The position numbers and the translations under genes were made by a program. Below, one piece after another: positions 19,701 to 31,439 of a stretch of DNA of 64,000 bases. The DNA is taken from positions 11,412,527 to 11,476,526 of the forward strand of contig CM042548.1 of the NCBI GenBank assembly GCA_023630585.1, read 5' to 3'. The DNA is from Cranoglanis bouderius. Its lineage: Eukaryota > Chordata > Actinopteri > Siluriformes > Cranoglanididae. Each line of letters begins with the position of its first letter. The first letter of the stretch is position 1. The notes under the pieces were generated by a model. It saw only the letters and a program-made list of their open reading frames with translations, did no database searches and was not told the DNA's origin.

Positions 19701-22434
19701 GTGACTTTCTTGCTCACAGGACAGTCCAGGGTAATGAGCATATCTGCCTGTGATATTGGTCGTCACTCACTATAGCTCATGATGAAGTAAGGAATAAGCG
19801 GCGTAACTGTTACCACCTGGAGTTGATTATTTTCCTATACGACCGTGTCCTGCGGTGTTCTATTCCTCTCATACTACAGACATTTGCCAACAATTAAAAG
19901 TTTTAACTTATTATTGAACAAGACACCATACTTTTTAAGCATTTACAGTCCCCTCTGAAACTATTGGGACAGCAAGGCCAATTCATTTTTTTTTTTTTTT
20001 TTTTGCTGTAGACTGAAAACATTTATTTCCTGGTATTTGTATGTAGATGTGTTAAAAAACATTTTGTATCAGACCACCCAATTTGTAGGTGAGCAAAAAT
20101 ATTGGAACATGTGACTGACAGGTGTTTCTTGTTCCCCAGGTATGTCATGTTAGATTGATTGTGTAAACAATAAATAAGCTCTGAACCTCTAAGATAACCC
20201 GTTCACATGGTGTAAGGTTTGCATTTTGGTTATAGGGATGCCACAGCTTCAGCACATGAAGCCACAACAAGAACTATACAAGACAAAATCAAATATTATG
20301 CAGCTACTCACCGATAACCCCCTGTGGGGTGACCAGATCAGACCAGATTCTGATGTCCTCAAATTTGACCTTGACCAGAGACACTTGGCGCAGTTTGTCC
20401 AGAGGAAGCTCTCGCAGGTTCTCCACTCTGCTGAAGAACAGCACCTGGGGAGACGCTCCAGCAGCCATGGCGTCGCAGATCAGACGCTTTCCCTCTAGCA
20501 ACACTTTGCCCTCCTTCTCTCTAAATGCCCTGGAGCGGGCAATGCTCACCATCTTCCTGAAAAACAGTATGGAGATACACAATTGGCATAACAACTTATC
20601 ACCAGTGCTGTAGATTTACATCTTACTGAGTCTTGTTTCAAACGGCTTCCTCACCATTCAGACGTGCACTTCTGTCAAGTTTCACTCCTTTCAGAAGAAG
20701 CAAAAGGGGATTTTATCAAATGTTTAAGCTAAGATAAAGAAAAGGAAATTCTTGTCCCAGTTGCTCAAGACAATTCAAACAATGAAGGATAATGAATATA
20801 TTTGGTAAAAAATTGATAACATATACAGTGCTCTCCACTAATATTGGCCCCCTTGGTAAATATGAGCAAAGAAGGCTGTGAAAATTTGTCTTTTTGTTTA
20901 ACCTTTTGATCTTTTGTTTAAAAAAATTCACAAAAATACTCTGCTCTCATGGATAGCAAACAATTGCAAACACAACACAGGTTTATCAAAAAAAAAAAAA
21001 ATTTTTTTAACTTTGTTAAATATAGGTCTTCACAGTGCATTGAGACAATATAGACACACGTCCAATTCCAGGTTGATTCATAACATTTCCTGTTGACTGG
21101 AACTTCTTCATTATTGCCCTGATGGTGGAAATGGGCATTTTCAATGCTTGTGCTATTTTCTTAGAGCCACTTCCCATTTTGTGAAGCTCAACAACCTTTT
21201 GCCGCACATCATTGTTATGAATGACTAAGGGAATTTGGCCTGTGTTACCTCATATTTATACCCCTGTGAAACAGGAAGTCATGGTTGAACAATTTCCTGT
21301 TCTTAGTCGCCCAGGTGTAATAAAAAATGTAAAATATCAGTGGGAATATACTTCAAATATATTTTTCTCATATGAATTCATAAGGGTGCCAATAATTGTT
21401 GCACACCTATATTTAACAAAGATATTGATTTTTTATTTTTATTTTTTTGGATAAACCTGTGTTGTGTTTGCAATTGTTTGCTATCCATGAGAGCAGAGTA
21501 TTTTTGTGATTTTTTTTTTAATTTTTTTTTTCACAAAAGATCAAAAGGTTAATAAAGACAAGTTTTCACAGCCTTCTTTGCTCATATTTACCAAGGGTGC
21601 CAATATTAGTGGAGGGCACTGTACTTGTAATACAATTTTTTTTAAATTAAATATTCTTTAAACCTGTCCAAAAACGACCAACTTAGCAGTGTAAATAAAT
21701 TGGAAAGAATTCAAATTTAAAAATAGTGATGTAAGTGTAGAACTATATGTGTAAATACAAATCTAGGTATTTGGCCAGTTAGGTCTGAGAGAACCCCTCT
21801 CTGCAGAAATGATGGGGTTCAGGAATACAGAAGAAAAGATCTCGTGTGGTGTTGAGTTATACACAGCCTCAGTCCATGGTGTGATTGACATTAGAGAATA
21901 TAAGAAAGATTTTACACTGCACTGAGCTCACCATGGTGTCTAAAGGTCTGTGCTGTTAATGATTTACTCTGTCAGTAGAGCAAGAGACATTTTGCAACAG
22001 GATGGCTTTTAAAGTGAAATCGGGAATTTGTATTCAATTCAGCTCAATTTTATTTGTATGGCACTTTTAACAATGGGCATTGTCACAAAGCAGCTTTACA
22101 GAAATATATAAATTCAGGATATAGATTTTAAATGTATAAATTTATCCCTAATGAGCAAGCCAGAGGCGACGGTGGCGAGGAATATATATTATTCAGCACA
22201 TCCCCCATACAAGTCCCTGAGACGATATGAGGAAGAAACCTTGAGAGGAACCAGACTCAAAAGGGAACCCATCCTCATCTGGGTAACACCGGATAGTGCG
22301 ATTATAAATAAATCCCTTCTATGACTGTGCACTACATGGTCAGATAGTATAATTGTGTAACCAGGAAATTCATTACAGTTTTCACAGGAAGTCTATTTTG
22401 TTGTTTTTGTTGTTGTACATATATACACACACAC

Positions 22435-22495
<61 letters not shown>

Positions 22496-25247
22496 ATAAA
22501 AGTTCAATAGTTGGTTTTTGGAAAACTGACTTCTGGTATGGAATAATTGTTTGTGTCTGAATGCACCTCCTGTCAGTAATTTTATAGACACTATATGGGC
22601 CACCTAAAACCCTGGGTGCTGGGCTTCACAAACATGGGCAGAAATCATTCAAATGTTGAACCCACATAACCATTAGAGACCTAAACTTGGAGGGAAAAAA
22701 AGATTAATCCTACCTAACGCACCTTTAAACATACTAGTACAGGACACCCCCACCCTACCCCAACTTTCAGTCCCTGATCCCCACCCAAAACGATTTCAGA
22801 TCTGTAGGAAACACTGCATCCCCACTTTTCCCCAGAGCAGCACCACACACTACAGATACAGAAAATCTCATTAAAATCTCAGGTCTCATTAAAACCTCCT
22901 TAGGTTTAGTGGACTAGTGATGGGAATTCTTTGCTCATTGCCATTTTGTTTTTTCTATATGGGCAAGGTTTGTGATATTTTGACCAATGACTGTTGTCTT
23001 TGCTTAACTATGGCTGAAACTGTTCCAAGACCTTTTAGTTGACCTTCTAGGTAACAGAATAACATTACATTGCATTGCATTTTCTGTATGTACAGTGCTG
23101 TGAAAAAGTATTTGCCCCATCCTGATTTCTTCTGTTTTTGTGTACATCTCAAACTAAATTGTCAGAAATTAAAACAAAATGTAAGATAAAACAAAGGCAA
23201 CTTGAGTGAACACAAAATACAGTTTTTAAATGATAATGTTATTTATTGAAGCAAAAAGGTTATCCAATACCAACTGGGCCTGTGTGAAAATGTATTTGCC
23301 CCTGTAGTTACTAATTCCCCAAATCTATGAAACTGCATTCATAATGGGGTTCAGCTGGACTTGACACACCCAGCCCTGATTACTGCAAACCCTGTTCAAT
23401 CAAATCAACACTTAAATACAACTTTTTCAAGAGCATGAAGTTGGTTAAAAGGTCTTACCCAGTAACACACTATGCCAAAGTTGAAAGAAATTCCAGAAAT
23501 GATGAGGAAGAAGGTGACTGAACTACACCAGTCTGGAAAGGGTTACAAAGCTATTTCAAAGGCTCTGGGACTCCAAAGAACCACAGTGAGAACCATTATC
23601 TCCAAATGGAAAAACTCGGCACAGTAGTGAACCTTCCCAGAAGTGGGCAACCTTCCAAAATTCCTCCAAGAGCACAGCAATGATGCATCCAGGAAGTCAC
23701 AAAAGAGCCAAGGACAACATCAAAGGACCTACAGGCCTCTCTTGCATCAGTAAAGGTCACTGTTCATGACTCCACTATCAGAAAGACACTGGACAAAACG
23801 GCATCCGTGAAAGAGTGGTGAGGCGAAAACCACTGATAACCCAGAAGAACATTAAGGCTCGTCTGAATTTTGCAAAAACACACCTCGACGATCCTCAAAC
23901 CTTTTGGGAGAATGTTCTGTGGACTGATGAGTTGAAAGTGGAACTGTTTAGAAGACCGGGGTCCTGTTACATCTGGCGTAAACCAAACACAGAATTCCAC
24001 AAAACGAACATTATATCTACGGTCACGCATGGTGGTGGAAGTGTGATGGTGTGGGGATGCTTTGCTGCTTCAGGGCCTGGGTAACTTGCAGTAATTGAGG
24101 GAAACATGAATTCTGCTCTCTACCAGAAAATCCTAAAGGAGAATATCCGGTCTTCAGTCTGTAAGTTGAAACTCAAGCGCAACTGGATTATGCAGCAAGA
24201 CAATGATCCAAAGCATAGGAGTAAGACCTAGTCCTAGAAGTATGCGAAAGACTTCCAGTTATCGGAAGTGTTTGGTTGCAGTTATTGCTGCTAAAGGTGG
24301 CACAACCAGATTTTAAGTTTAAGGGGTCAATTAGTTTTTCACATGGGTGATAGGTGTTACATAACTTTTATTTTTTTAATTAATTAATAAATAAAAACTG
24401 TATTGTGTGTTCACTCAGGTTGCCTTTGTTTTATGTTGTATTTCGTTTGAAGATCTAAAACTATTTAGTATGAGATATACACAAAAACAGAAGTCACGAT
24501 GGGGGTAAATACTTTTTCACAGCACGGTATATGCATTGACACATACAGTAAGCATCCCTGCATGAATGTTATGCTGCACTACAATGTGCATGTGCTTCAT
24601 TAAGAAGATTTACTTCCATTTATTCAGAGAACTGATTCTGGTCTCCCCTAACAGATGAACCTACACTGTTTATCTTCCACAAGCTGAGAGTGAAACAGGT
24701 CTCTGTCTCAAGCTAATGAACAGCTCGGATGTTTAAAAGAGGTTTCGACTCAGTCGCGAGCGACACCTCACTACTACGGAAAGAGGAGCTAGGGGAAGGG
24801 TGCAGGGATGAAGTTGAGACCGGATCACACTCACGCAAGTCTGTTGTCCCCAGGAAGAGCTTTGTCGAACCGCAGGCCACCCAGCTGCTCCTTCACACTA
24901 CAACTCTCAACTACCACTCTAGGCAGATTTCCACGAGACCTCCCCACTCCAGTTTGCCCGAGGGTGTCCGAGGATTTTTTCTCTTTAGTCCACCGTCCAT
25001 CTGTCTTGTTAGGATGCTTCTTCTGTGTCTCAGGGTCATGTTTGTGCTGCTTACTTTGGTCAGTTGGTTTAATGAGAGTCTCACGTTCATCACCTGGATA
25101 AAGCACAGCTATAGGTCTCCGCCTGAGACCTCGGATAAATCTCCTCGAGTTTATAACTACGCTGTTACAGCTTCTCAATAATAATAATGACCTCCATTCA
25201 GTAATGAGCACGAGCTCCCGACTCACGCTGCTGATGAGCGCCGCCAT
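16783..25247 (-). CDS. mrm3: rRNA methyltransferase 3, mitochondrial (MRM3/RNMTL1)
   Basis: A SpoU/TrmH-family (SPOUT) enzyme; the human ortholog 2'-O-methylates G1370 of the mitochondrial 16S rRNA during large-subunit assembly. Exons in transcript order: 25247-24835, 20556-20312, 17559-17392, 17309-16783. All junctions are GT/AG and in phase: 1353 nt, 450 aa. Residues 1-~100 are basic and Ser/Arg-rich, consistent with a mitochondrial presequence and a linker. The substrate-binding domain (about 137-230) includes a KVLLEGKRLICDA block. SpoU motif 1 is at about 244-262 (ICDNMRDPGSLGTILR), motif 2 at about 384-392 (ISGERHGLS), motif 3 at about 409-429 (VPMAPGVECLNSA). An acidic Ser/Asp/Glu stretch (ESDSDESDDE, about 351-360) sits between motifs 1 and 2. 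Head-to-head with GLOD4 and convergent with NXN. Confidence 0.95.
18436..19547 (+). mobile_element. Tc1/mariner element, 1.1 kb, decayed
   Basis: Perfect ends: CAGGTGCATCTCAAAAAATT after TA (18434-18435), and TTTTTTGAGATGCACCTG before TA (19548-19549). The + strand carries a transposase C-terminal frame with FLFQQDLAPA and WPANSPDLN. Right after SPDLN the frame continues with VKRKMRD, so the segment that normally carries the catalytic Glu is deleted. The element lies in MRM3 intron 2 in antisense orientation to the gene. Confidence 0.9.
19946..20215. mobile_element. Solo end of a Tc1-like family (also at 50484)
   Basis: Starts CAGTCCCCTCTGAAACTATT after TA, matching the left end of the element at 50484-52060, and includes ATTGGAACATGTGACTGACAG. 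It breaks off near 20215, about 100 bp before MRM3 exon 2 sequence. Confidence 0.65.
20826..21621 (-). mobile_element. Tc1-like element with long inverted arms, only the DNA-binding part kept
   Basis: Ends CAGTGCTCTCCACTAATATT and GTGGAGGGCACTG, flanked by TA. Arms of nearly 200 bp are inverted copies (both contain TTGCAAACACAACACAGG and CTCTCATGGATAGCAAACAA or their complements). The - strand at 21207-21016 encodes a helix-turn-helix segment (VVELHKMGSGSKKIAQAL, STIRAIMKKF) typical of Tc1 N-termini; the catalytic domain is missing. Confidence 0.85.
22030..22400. repeat. Dispersed repeat, same family as 9808-10446
   Basis: Shares TATTTGTATGGCACTTTTAA, GAGCAAGCCAGAGGCGACGG, GACGATATGAGGAAGAAACC and GGGTAACACCGGATAGTG with the nested copy at 9808. 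A fragment in inverse orientation is at 32645-32735. Confidence 0.75.
22424..22490. repeat. (AC)n then (TA)n microsatellite
   Basis: AC array at 22424-22437 followed by a TA array of about 26 units to 22490, then an A run. Located in MRM3 intron 1. The stretch 22491-23092 after it shows nothing recognised. Confidence 0.9.
23093..24527 (+). mobile_element. Tc1/mariner element, 1.4 kb, decayed
   Basis: Starts CAGTGCTGTGAAAAAGTATT after TA (23091-23092) and ends TTTTTCACAGCACGG before TA (24528-24529). + strand transposase remnants are readable in order: HTH part with VKGYKAISKALGL-like decay (about 23520), NVLWTDELKVELF (with the first catalytic Asp), THGGGSVMVWGCFAASGPG, and WIMQQDND (second Asp). 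Sequence after about 24215, where the Glu block should be, is deleted. It lies in MRM3 intron 1, antisense to the gene. Confidence 0.85.
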
Positions 25248-25501
25248 GTTTGTTGCTTTGGGATTACGTCACAGCTATTGGGCGGTACTAAAGACTAGCG
25301 TTCATTAATATTTATAAAACTTATTTTTCTTATTGTCACACGTTTTGAAAATGCACATTTTATAACTGTGAGTTAAAATATAAATATGTGCGTTTTTAAG
25401 AAAATAAACGCTGGAATGGTCTGTAATCGATGGTCGAGAAACTGATGCCCAGGTTGATGAATCGATCCCAGTAATGCAGTGAGAAGAAGGGAAGTTGAAT
25501 G
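25248..25501. promoter_or_regulatory. Bidirectional MRM3/GLOD4 promoter
   Basis: Only 254 bp separate the MRM3 start codon (25247, - strand) from the GLOD4 start codon (25502, + strand), so both transcripts must start here. TTACGTCA at 25264-25271 matches a CREB/ATF-type site. ATTGG at 25277-25281, followed by GCGG, is an inverted CCAAT box. No obvious TATA box suits either gene at the expected distance. Human MRM3 and GLOD4 are also divergent neighbours, which supports a conserved shared promoter. Confidence 0.7.
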
Positions 25502-28500
25502 ATGGCGTTCAGACGGGCTCTGCATTTTGTTTTTAAAGTAGGAGACAGGAGCAAGACAGCTATCTTTTACAGAGATGTCCTCGGTATGAAGGTAAGTCAG
25601 TGTGTTTCTGAAATGTATATGTAAAGTCTGATGTGCAGTAATATCTATACCAAGAGGCCTCCTATTGCATAGTTACTAAAGAATAAATATTTAACTATAT
25701 ATAAAATGTAACTGGTCTTAATTGCAATGTATAGATTTTACGCCATGAGGAATTTGAAGAGGGCTGTAAGGCAACTTGTAATGGGTGAGTAATAAGCTGT
25801 TCTAGCACTTATGACTTGTGACAGGTCCACATTAAAAGCAAATGATAAGGAAGGAATGGACCTTTGAACATTATTAACATGTGAACACATTATTGCACAT
25901 TATTAACCCTGATTGACTGCACATTATTACCAGAGATTACCATTAAAACACCTCCATTTCATAAAAGTTTCGCAATAGGGAAAAAGTCCTTGCTGTGCAT
26001 GCGGTGATCAAAAATGTACAGTGGTGCTTGAAAGTTTGTGAACCCTTTAGAATTTTCTAGCTTTCTGCATAAATATGACCTAAAACATCATCAGATTTTC
26101 ACAAAAGTCCTACAAATAGATAAAGAGAACCCAATTAACCAAATGAGACAAAAATATTATACTTGGTCATTTATTTATTGAGGAAAATGACCAATATAAT
26201 ATTTGCGTTTCATTTGTTTAATTGAGTTCCCTTTGTATGCTTTTAGGACTTGCAGATATATAGAAAATTCTAAAGGGTTCACAAACTTTCAAGCACCACT
26301 GTAACTCTGTAGCAGTTTTTGAGTGTTTTTTGGTTTTCTCCATTCCAGACCTTATGATGGAAAATGGAGTAAAACCATGGTTGGCTTTGGTCCGGAGGAT
26401 GATCACTTTGTAGCAGAGTTGACATATAATTATGGAGTGGGAGAATACAAACTTGGCAATGACTTTTTGGTACGTTTATAGTTACTCCTTCTCCATATAT
26501 AAGAATAGTCATTAATTATACAATTCTTCTTGTCAGATGGATATACACAAAGTATGTATTCTAAACACAACAGAGTAGTCGGTATAAATTTCCATTTAGC
26601 ACAGATTTGCATATAATATCCATTATTTTTGCACAGGGTTTCACCATACAGTCGAGTCAAGCTGTCAGTAATGCCAAGAGGATAGGCTGGCCTCTTACTG
26701 AGGTTGGGGAAGCTCTGTACTTGACAGAAGCACCTGGTGGATATCGATTCTACCTGCTCGACAAAGATCAGCCAGACTCTGGTAAGTGTGATGAGTTCTT
26801 ATCAGTAACTGGAAATGAACTACAGATGTTTTAATCAGTTTCTTGAAGTAAGTAATGATGATGGTTCAAGTACAATATAGTCAAAATAGGAGTAGAAGGG
26901 TATTGAGGAAGGCGGTGCAAACAGCAGCCAGTGCAAGTGCAAACCAGTTTGCATTTTAGTGTTTTCTTTTAGTTAATGTGATTCAACCAGGATTAATTTT
27001 TTCCAAATAACCGATTCTTCTGCTTTTAGCAGGAACTTCTTTAGGAATTTTATCTTCTTTAGGAACTTCTCTAATGCTGATGTTTCTCTGTGATTTCCAT
27101 TCGGGGGTTTGGTAAAGATCCGGTTCAGAAAATCACCTTGGCCGTGTCTGACCTGCAGCGTTCTGTACATTACTGGTCCTCACTGCTGGGGATGAAAGTG
27201 ATGGAGAAAAGTGAGGAGAAGAAAAGTGTACTGATGGGATTCTCGGACAGTCAGGTTGGATCATAAAGACCGTTTTCTTCATGCAGTAAATATTCTCATT
27301 TATAAAATACACAGGAGACTTAAGACACAAGTATGCCCTTTAACTAGTAAATAAAAAATGTCATGTGATCAGAGTTTCTGGTTAAATATTAACAAGACAT
27401 CTAAGCATATGCCAGGCCACAAAGAGGGATGGATCCTTTTCCAAAAGATCTACTGTCAGGTCCATAAGTATTTGGACAGCGGCACAATTTTCGTCATTTT
27501 ACCTCTGTACACCACCACAGTGGATTTGAAATGAAGCAATCAAGGTGTGATTGAAGTGTAGACTTTCAGCTTTAATACAGTGGGGTTAACAAAAATATTG
27601 CATTAACTGTTGCCACAGAGTGTCTCCATTTTCACAAGCTCAAAAGTAATCGGACAATTGACTGATATGCAGTTTCATGGCGAGGTGTGGCCCGTTTCCT
27701 CGTTATTTCATGACAAATTAAGGAGATAAAAGGATGGACCTGACAGTATTTAGTTATGTAATAATAAATGTATTCAGGTCATTTTGTATACAGACGTTTC
27801 CCAAACTAAAAAAATGTAAATAAATAGTATGAACAGTCATATTGAGACTTGGAGTTGGAAATCATATATTTTAACAGCACCTCTGTATTTCTTCAAGAAT
27901 ACCTGATTTTATGCCTGTATTGGTTTCCAGTGTAAACTGGAGCTACAGGATATCAGGGCTCCTGTGGATCATGGAACTGCTTTTGGCAGGATTGCATTCT
28001 CTTGCCCACGAGAACAGGTGATATATCAAAGTAAACTATTAAAAAGAACTAATGTACCTCCGGCCTCAGGTAAAACATTGCTCACTAGTGCTTTACTGTC
28101 TTTCTAAGGCATCTATCTGTTACATTTTACCAGTTACCTGATATTGAGGCTCTGATGAAAAAGGAAAACCAGAAGATCCTCACGCCCCTTGTCAGCCTGG
28201 ACACTCCGGGGAAGGCGACTGTGGAAGTGGTCATTCTGGCTGATCCTGTGAGTCTTTGCAGATGAAGTGTCCAGTTTAACTGAGAGGATATAAAAGATAT
28301 CAGTGTTTGTCCACAGAGCAAGCAAGGAAAGAAACAGGGAAGAAAACTTAAAGTTGCCTTTAATGTTAATGTGTAAGACTAATGATACGGTACAAAGCAA
28401 TTTTTTTTTAAATCAACCGTCTGTTAATTAAATGAGTTGGCTTAACTGGATTTAAGTTAATTTTTATGCTCATTCTTGTAATTCCAGGTAATATAGCAGA

Positions 28501-29116
28501 CTGAATACTCTGCAGTATATAAGACCAATACTAAACATATAACATGTTTAAGTGTGTACATGGCAACTACATGAACTTGCCTCAAACATTTTAAGGTTAT
28601 TCTGCCCTGAAACAAACTGTAACATGTTTTTGTACAAATAATAAAATGAATAAAAATAATGTTTTTCATACAAAAATAGATAGCTCTTTAGGAGAGAACT
28701 CAGCAGATCAACCCAGAAATGGACACCGCATCCTCCTCGTATCTCAAAAGGCAGTGCCATTCACAGACCCTCTGAATATCTAATACTACTTTCCTCCTTT
28801 TCAGTAAAGTACTGTATAAAATGAAATTGTATAACACATAAACAACATTTTGCATTTCATATAGGACAGACATGAGATCTGCTTTGTGGGAGATGAAGCT
28901 TTCCGCCAGCTGTCTGCCTTTGACCCGAGTGGAAATGAATTGCTTGATAAGGTACACTCTCCTTTATTAATTATTCAGCTTCAAAGAGGATGCATGTGGT
29001 TTATTTATAATGTCTGTGCTTTTTATCTTGTGATTTTGTTTCTCTCTCAGGCCATGGCTGCTGATAAGAGTGACGAATGGTTTGCAAAACACAAAAAGCA
29101 GAAGGCGTCAGCATAA
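25502..29116 (+). CDS. glod4: Glyoxalase domain-containing protein 4 (GLOD4)
   Basis: A vicinal-oxygen-chelate (glyoxalase/bleomycin-resistance/dioxygenase) fold protein, usually reported in cytosol and mitochondria; its exact substrate is not settled. Nine coding exons: 25502-25591, 25735-25784, 26349-26469, 26637-26781, 27118-27254, 27931-28017, 28134-28247, 28865-28951, 29051-29116. The sum is 897 nt, 298 aa, the expected family length, with all phases consistent. Two VOC domains are visible. The first is about residues 5-125 (HFVFKVGDRSKTAIFYRDVLGM at its start, read across 22 codons of exon 1, and a GGYRFYLLD strand at its end). The second is about 137-270, starting ITLAVSDLQRSVHYW and ending with HEICFVGDEAFRQL. 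The C-terminus is Lys-rich (HKKQKASA). An ATTAAA at 29303-29308 may serve as poly(A) signal. Introns carry two small TIR elements (26021-26303, 27449-27750). Confidence 0.96.
26021..26303. mobile_element. 283-bp TIR element (MITE) in a GLOD4 intron
   Basis: Left end CAGTGGTGCTTGAAAGTTTG and right end CAAACTTTCAAGCACCACTG are perfect inverted repeats, continuing as GTGAACCCTTTAGAATTTTC against its complement. TA dinucleotides flank both ends. Too short to encode a transposase; a Tc1/mariner derivative by its TA target. Confidence 0.9.
27449..27750. mobile_element. ~300-bp TIR element (MITE) in a GLOD4 intron
   Basis: Left end CTGTCAGGTCCATAAGTATT; the right end GGATGGACCTGACAG is its inverted terminus over CTGTCAGGTCCAT. 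It contains no ORF. Probably a Tc1-like derivative. Confidence 0.7.
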
Positions 29117-29724
29117 AGTCTTTCAGTCTTTTAATCTCTGCAGAAAAGTCAAAATAGCAAAATGATGGTTTATTACTGTCTTTGATTTCATTGTTGCAAT
29201 ATCTGTTTGTCTGGCTTTATGTTTGTGCTTATTATAAGCAACATATGTCAACACAGAGATTTATGTTTGATTTGTATTTGTGCATAAAATTATACAGGAA
29301 GCATTAAATATACGTGTTAAATCTCCCAATACTTCCACTGGCTTTAATTCTTTTGTTTGGATACTGATTATAAATTCTAAAGAGTACTCATTGTGGAAAA
29401 TAAGCTAAAGCTTATTTTACACTCATATATAAAGCTATATACACTCAGTAGCTACTTTATTAGGTACACCATCCCTATAAGTACACTGGTCTTTTAAAGG
29501 GTAAACTAATCATAGAGGCAAGTTTACATGTGTACATTTACATTGTGTTCTCAGCAGAGCAGTTACTCTGACGTGTGTGTCAGGCACAGTTTTGCTGGGT
29601 TTTTAACAGTGTGTTAGACTCTCCTACTGATATACCTTATATGTGTATTAGTCATCCTCCAACCCATATCAGATTCAGAAAGGAAGATGCAAAACTGATA
29701 TCATTCTGATTGTTTTACTAATAA

Positions 29725-30320
29725 CATGTTATACCTGTTGCTCGATTGCTGTTAAATTCTCTAATCTGATTAGTCAGAAGGTGGCGATTAATTTTCTGTA
29801 ACAGGAACTCTGATAAGAGTAGCAGTTGAGATCACAGGTTTATATTAACACATTCATTCTAATACATTAGTGTTTCTATAGAACCAGCTAATTCACAGGG
29901 ACTTGTATGGGGGATGCACTGCATAATATATCGCTAATAATAAACAGATTATATAAAGGTATATTATTTAACAAAGAAAAACCTGTCATTGTTGATATGG
30001 TGAAGTTTTCTGTAAAGAGATGTTTATGTAACATTTTATGGAAGGAGTCTCCAGTGTCAATGCTTTTTAACAGTCAGTTTTCAGTCTACAGGACAAAGGG
30101 AAAAACAAAGCAGATGAAATGCCTGACTATAACAAAAGTGGTTATAAGAAATTGTTATTGTCTGGTGGATGTTTCACAACATTATGTCATTGATGTGCCA
30201 TTCATTAATAAATTTTAAAATGTAATTGTTGGCATATTACTGTGATATAAGATGAATAAAACACTTCATGAGGTGCTGTTATTGTTAAATAGCCAACTTT
30301 GGGGTGGTAAAAGTAACTCC
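29725..30320. repeat. Dispersed repeat, family also at 34285 and 60355
   Basis: Begins near TGCTGTTAAATTCTCTAATC and ends with GGAATAAAACACTTC-like sequence (here GAATAAAACACTTCATGAGG). Related blocks are at 34285-34700 (GAATTCTCAAATCTGATTGG and GGAATAAAACACTTTGGG) and 60355-60540 (GGGGAATAAAACACTTCAGG). It lies in the GLOD4-BLTP2 intergenic region; 29440-29475 nearby also resembles a transposon end (CTACTTTATTAGGTACACC). Confidence 0.6.
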
Positions 30321-30500
30321 ACTTCTCATTGAGTCTCATTTTCCTGTAAATGCATGCCACAAAATATTTTATTCTTCAGATAACAAACAAACTGTTTGGC
30401 CATTTTTGTTACTTGTAATAGGAACATCTGTGCAACTCACACTAAATGTCTTTTGGTTTAAATATTATTGTCCTCTTTATTTTTCCTGCATTCAGTTGTA

Positions 30501-31282
30501 CATGACCAAAAGTTTGTGGACACCTGACCATAACACTCATATGTGCTTGTTGAACATCCCATTCCAGATTTATTCCCCCTTTGCTGTTATAATAACCTCT
30601 ACTCTTCTGCGAAGGCTTTCCACTAGATTTTGGAGCGTGGCTGTGGGAATTTGTGTTCATTCAGCCACAACAGCATTAGTGAGGTCAGGCACTGATGGCG
30701 GGTGAGGAGGCCTGGGGTGCAGTCAGTGTTACATTTCATCCCGAAGGTGTTCAGTGGGGTTGAGGTCAGGCCATGGTCTTGACACACCATGTCTTCATGG
30801 AGCTCACCTTGTGCACAGGGGCATTGTCATGCTGAAACAGGTTTGGGTACGTGGACCGTAATGCTAGGGGGCACGGTGGCTTAGTGGTTAGCACGTTTGC
30901 CTCGCACCTCCGGGGTGGGGGCTCGAATCCCTCCTTTGCCCGGTGTGCATGGAAGTTGCATGTTCTCCCTGTGCTTTGGATGTTTCCTCCAGGTACTCCG
31001 GTTTCCTCCCCAGTCCAAAAATATGCATTGTAGGCTGATTGGCATTTCCAAATTGTCCGTAATGTGTGTGATTGTGCCCTCAGTGGGTTGGTACCCCGTC
31101 CAGGGTGTCCTACCTGTCTCCCTGCGACCCTGTGTAGGATAAGCAGTATGGAAAATAGATGGATGGATTGTAATGTTAAAATATACAAAGACATCTTATA
31201 CAATTGTGTGCTTCCAACTTGGTGGTAACAGTCTGAGGAAGGCTCACATACAGTTGTGAAGCTGAGGTGTCCACTGGCCAAA
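30501..31282 (-). mobile_element. ~500-bp TIR element with nested SINE
   Basis: Left end ATGACCAAAAGTTTGTGGAC and right end GAGGTGTCCACTGGCC match the termini of the family at 53554-54054, here in opposite orientation. The middle (30865-31170) is a SINE that interrupts it after GGTTTGGGTA. Confidence 0.75.
30867..31170 (+). repeat. tRNA-derived SINE (nested)
   Basis: A box TGGCTTAGTGG at 30877-30887, B box GGCTCGAATCC at 30920-30930, body as at 13290 (GTTTCCTCC, GTGTGATTGTGCCCTCAGTG, CCCGTCCAGGGTGTCC) and a GGAT-type tail (AGATGGATGGAT). Inserted into the TIR element 30501-31282. Confidence 0.85.
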
Positions 31283-31439
31283 CTGTGTGTTTGATTTCAT
31301 TCTTTGATTTGATTCGAAGTGATTTGGTATATACATTACCACTACTTTCAAGTGTTTAAGATTTAAGATATTACATATTTTCCTTTGTAGGACTCAGGAC
31401 TGTTGTTTTGAAACTATGTTTAGTCAATTTTGGAGTTAA

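Noticed and set aside
24729..25181. 150-codon + strand frame opposite MRM3 exon 1
   Set aside because: Antisense shadow of the GC-rich first exon; the - strand frame is the conserved one and has matching splice phases.
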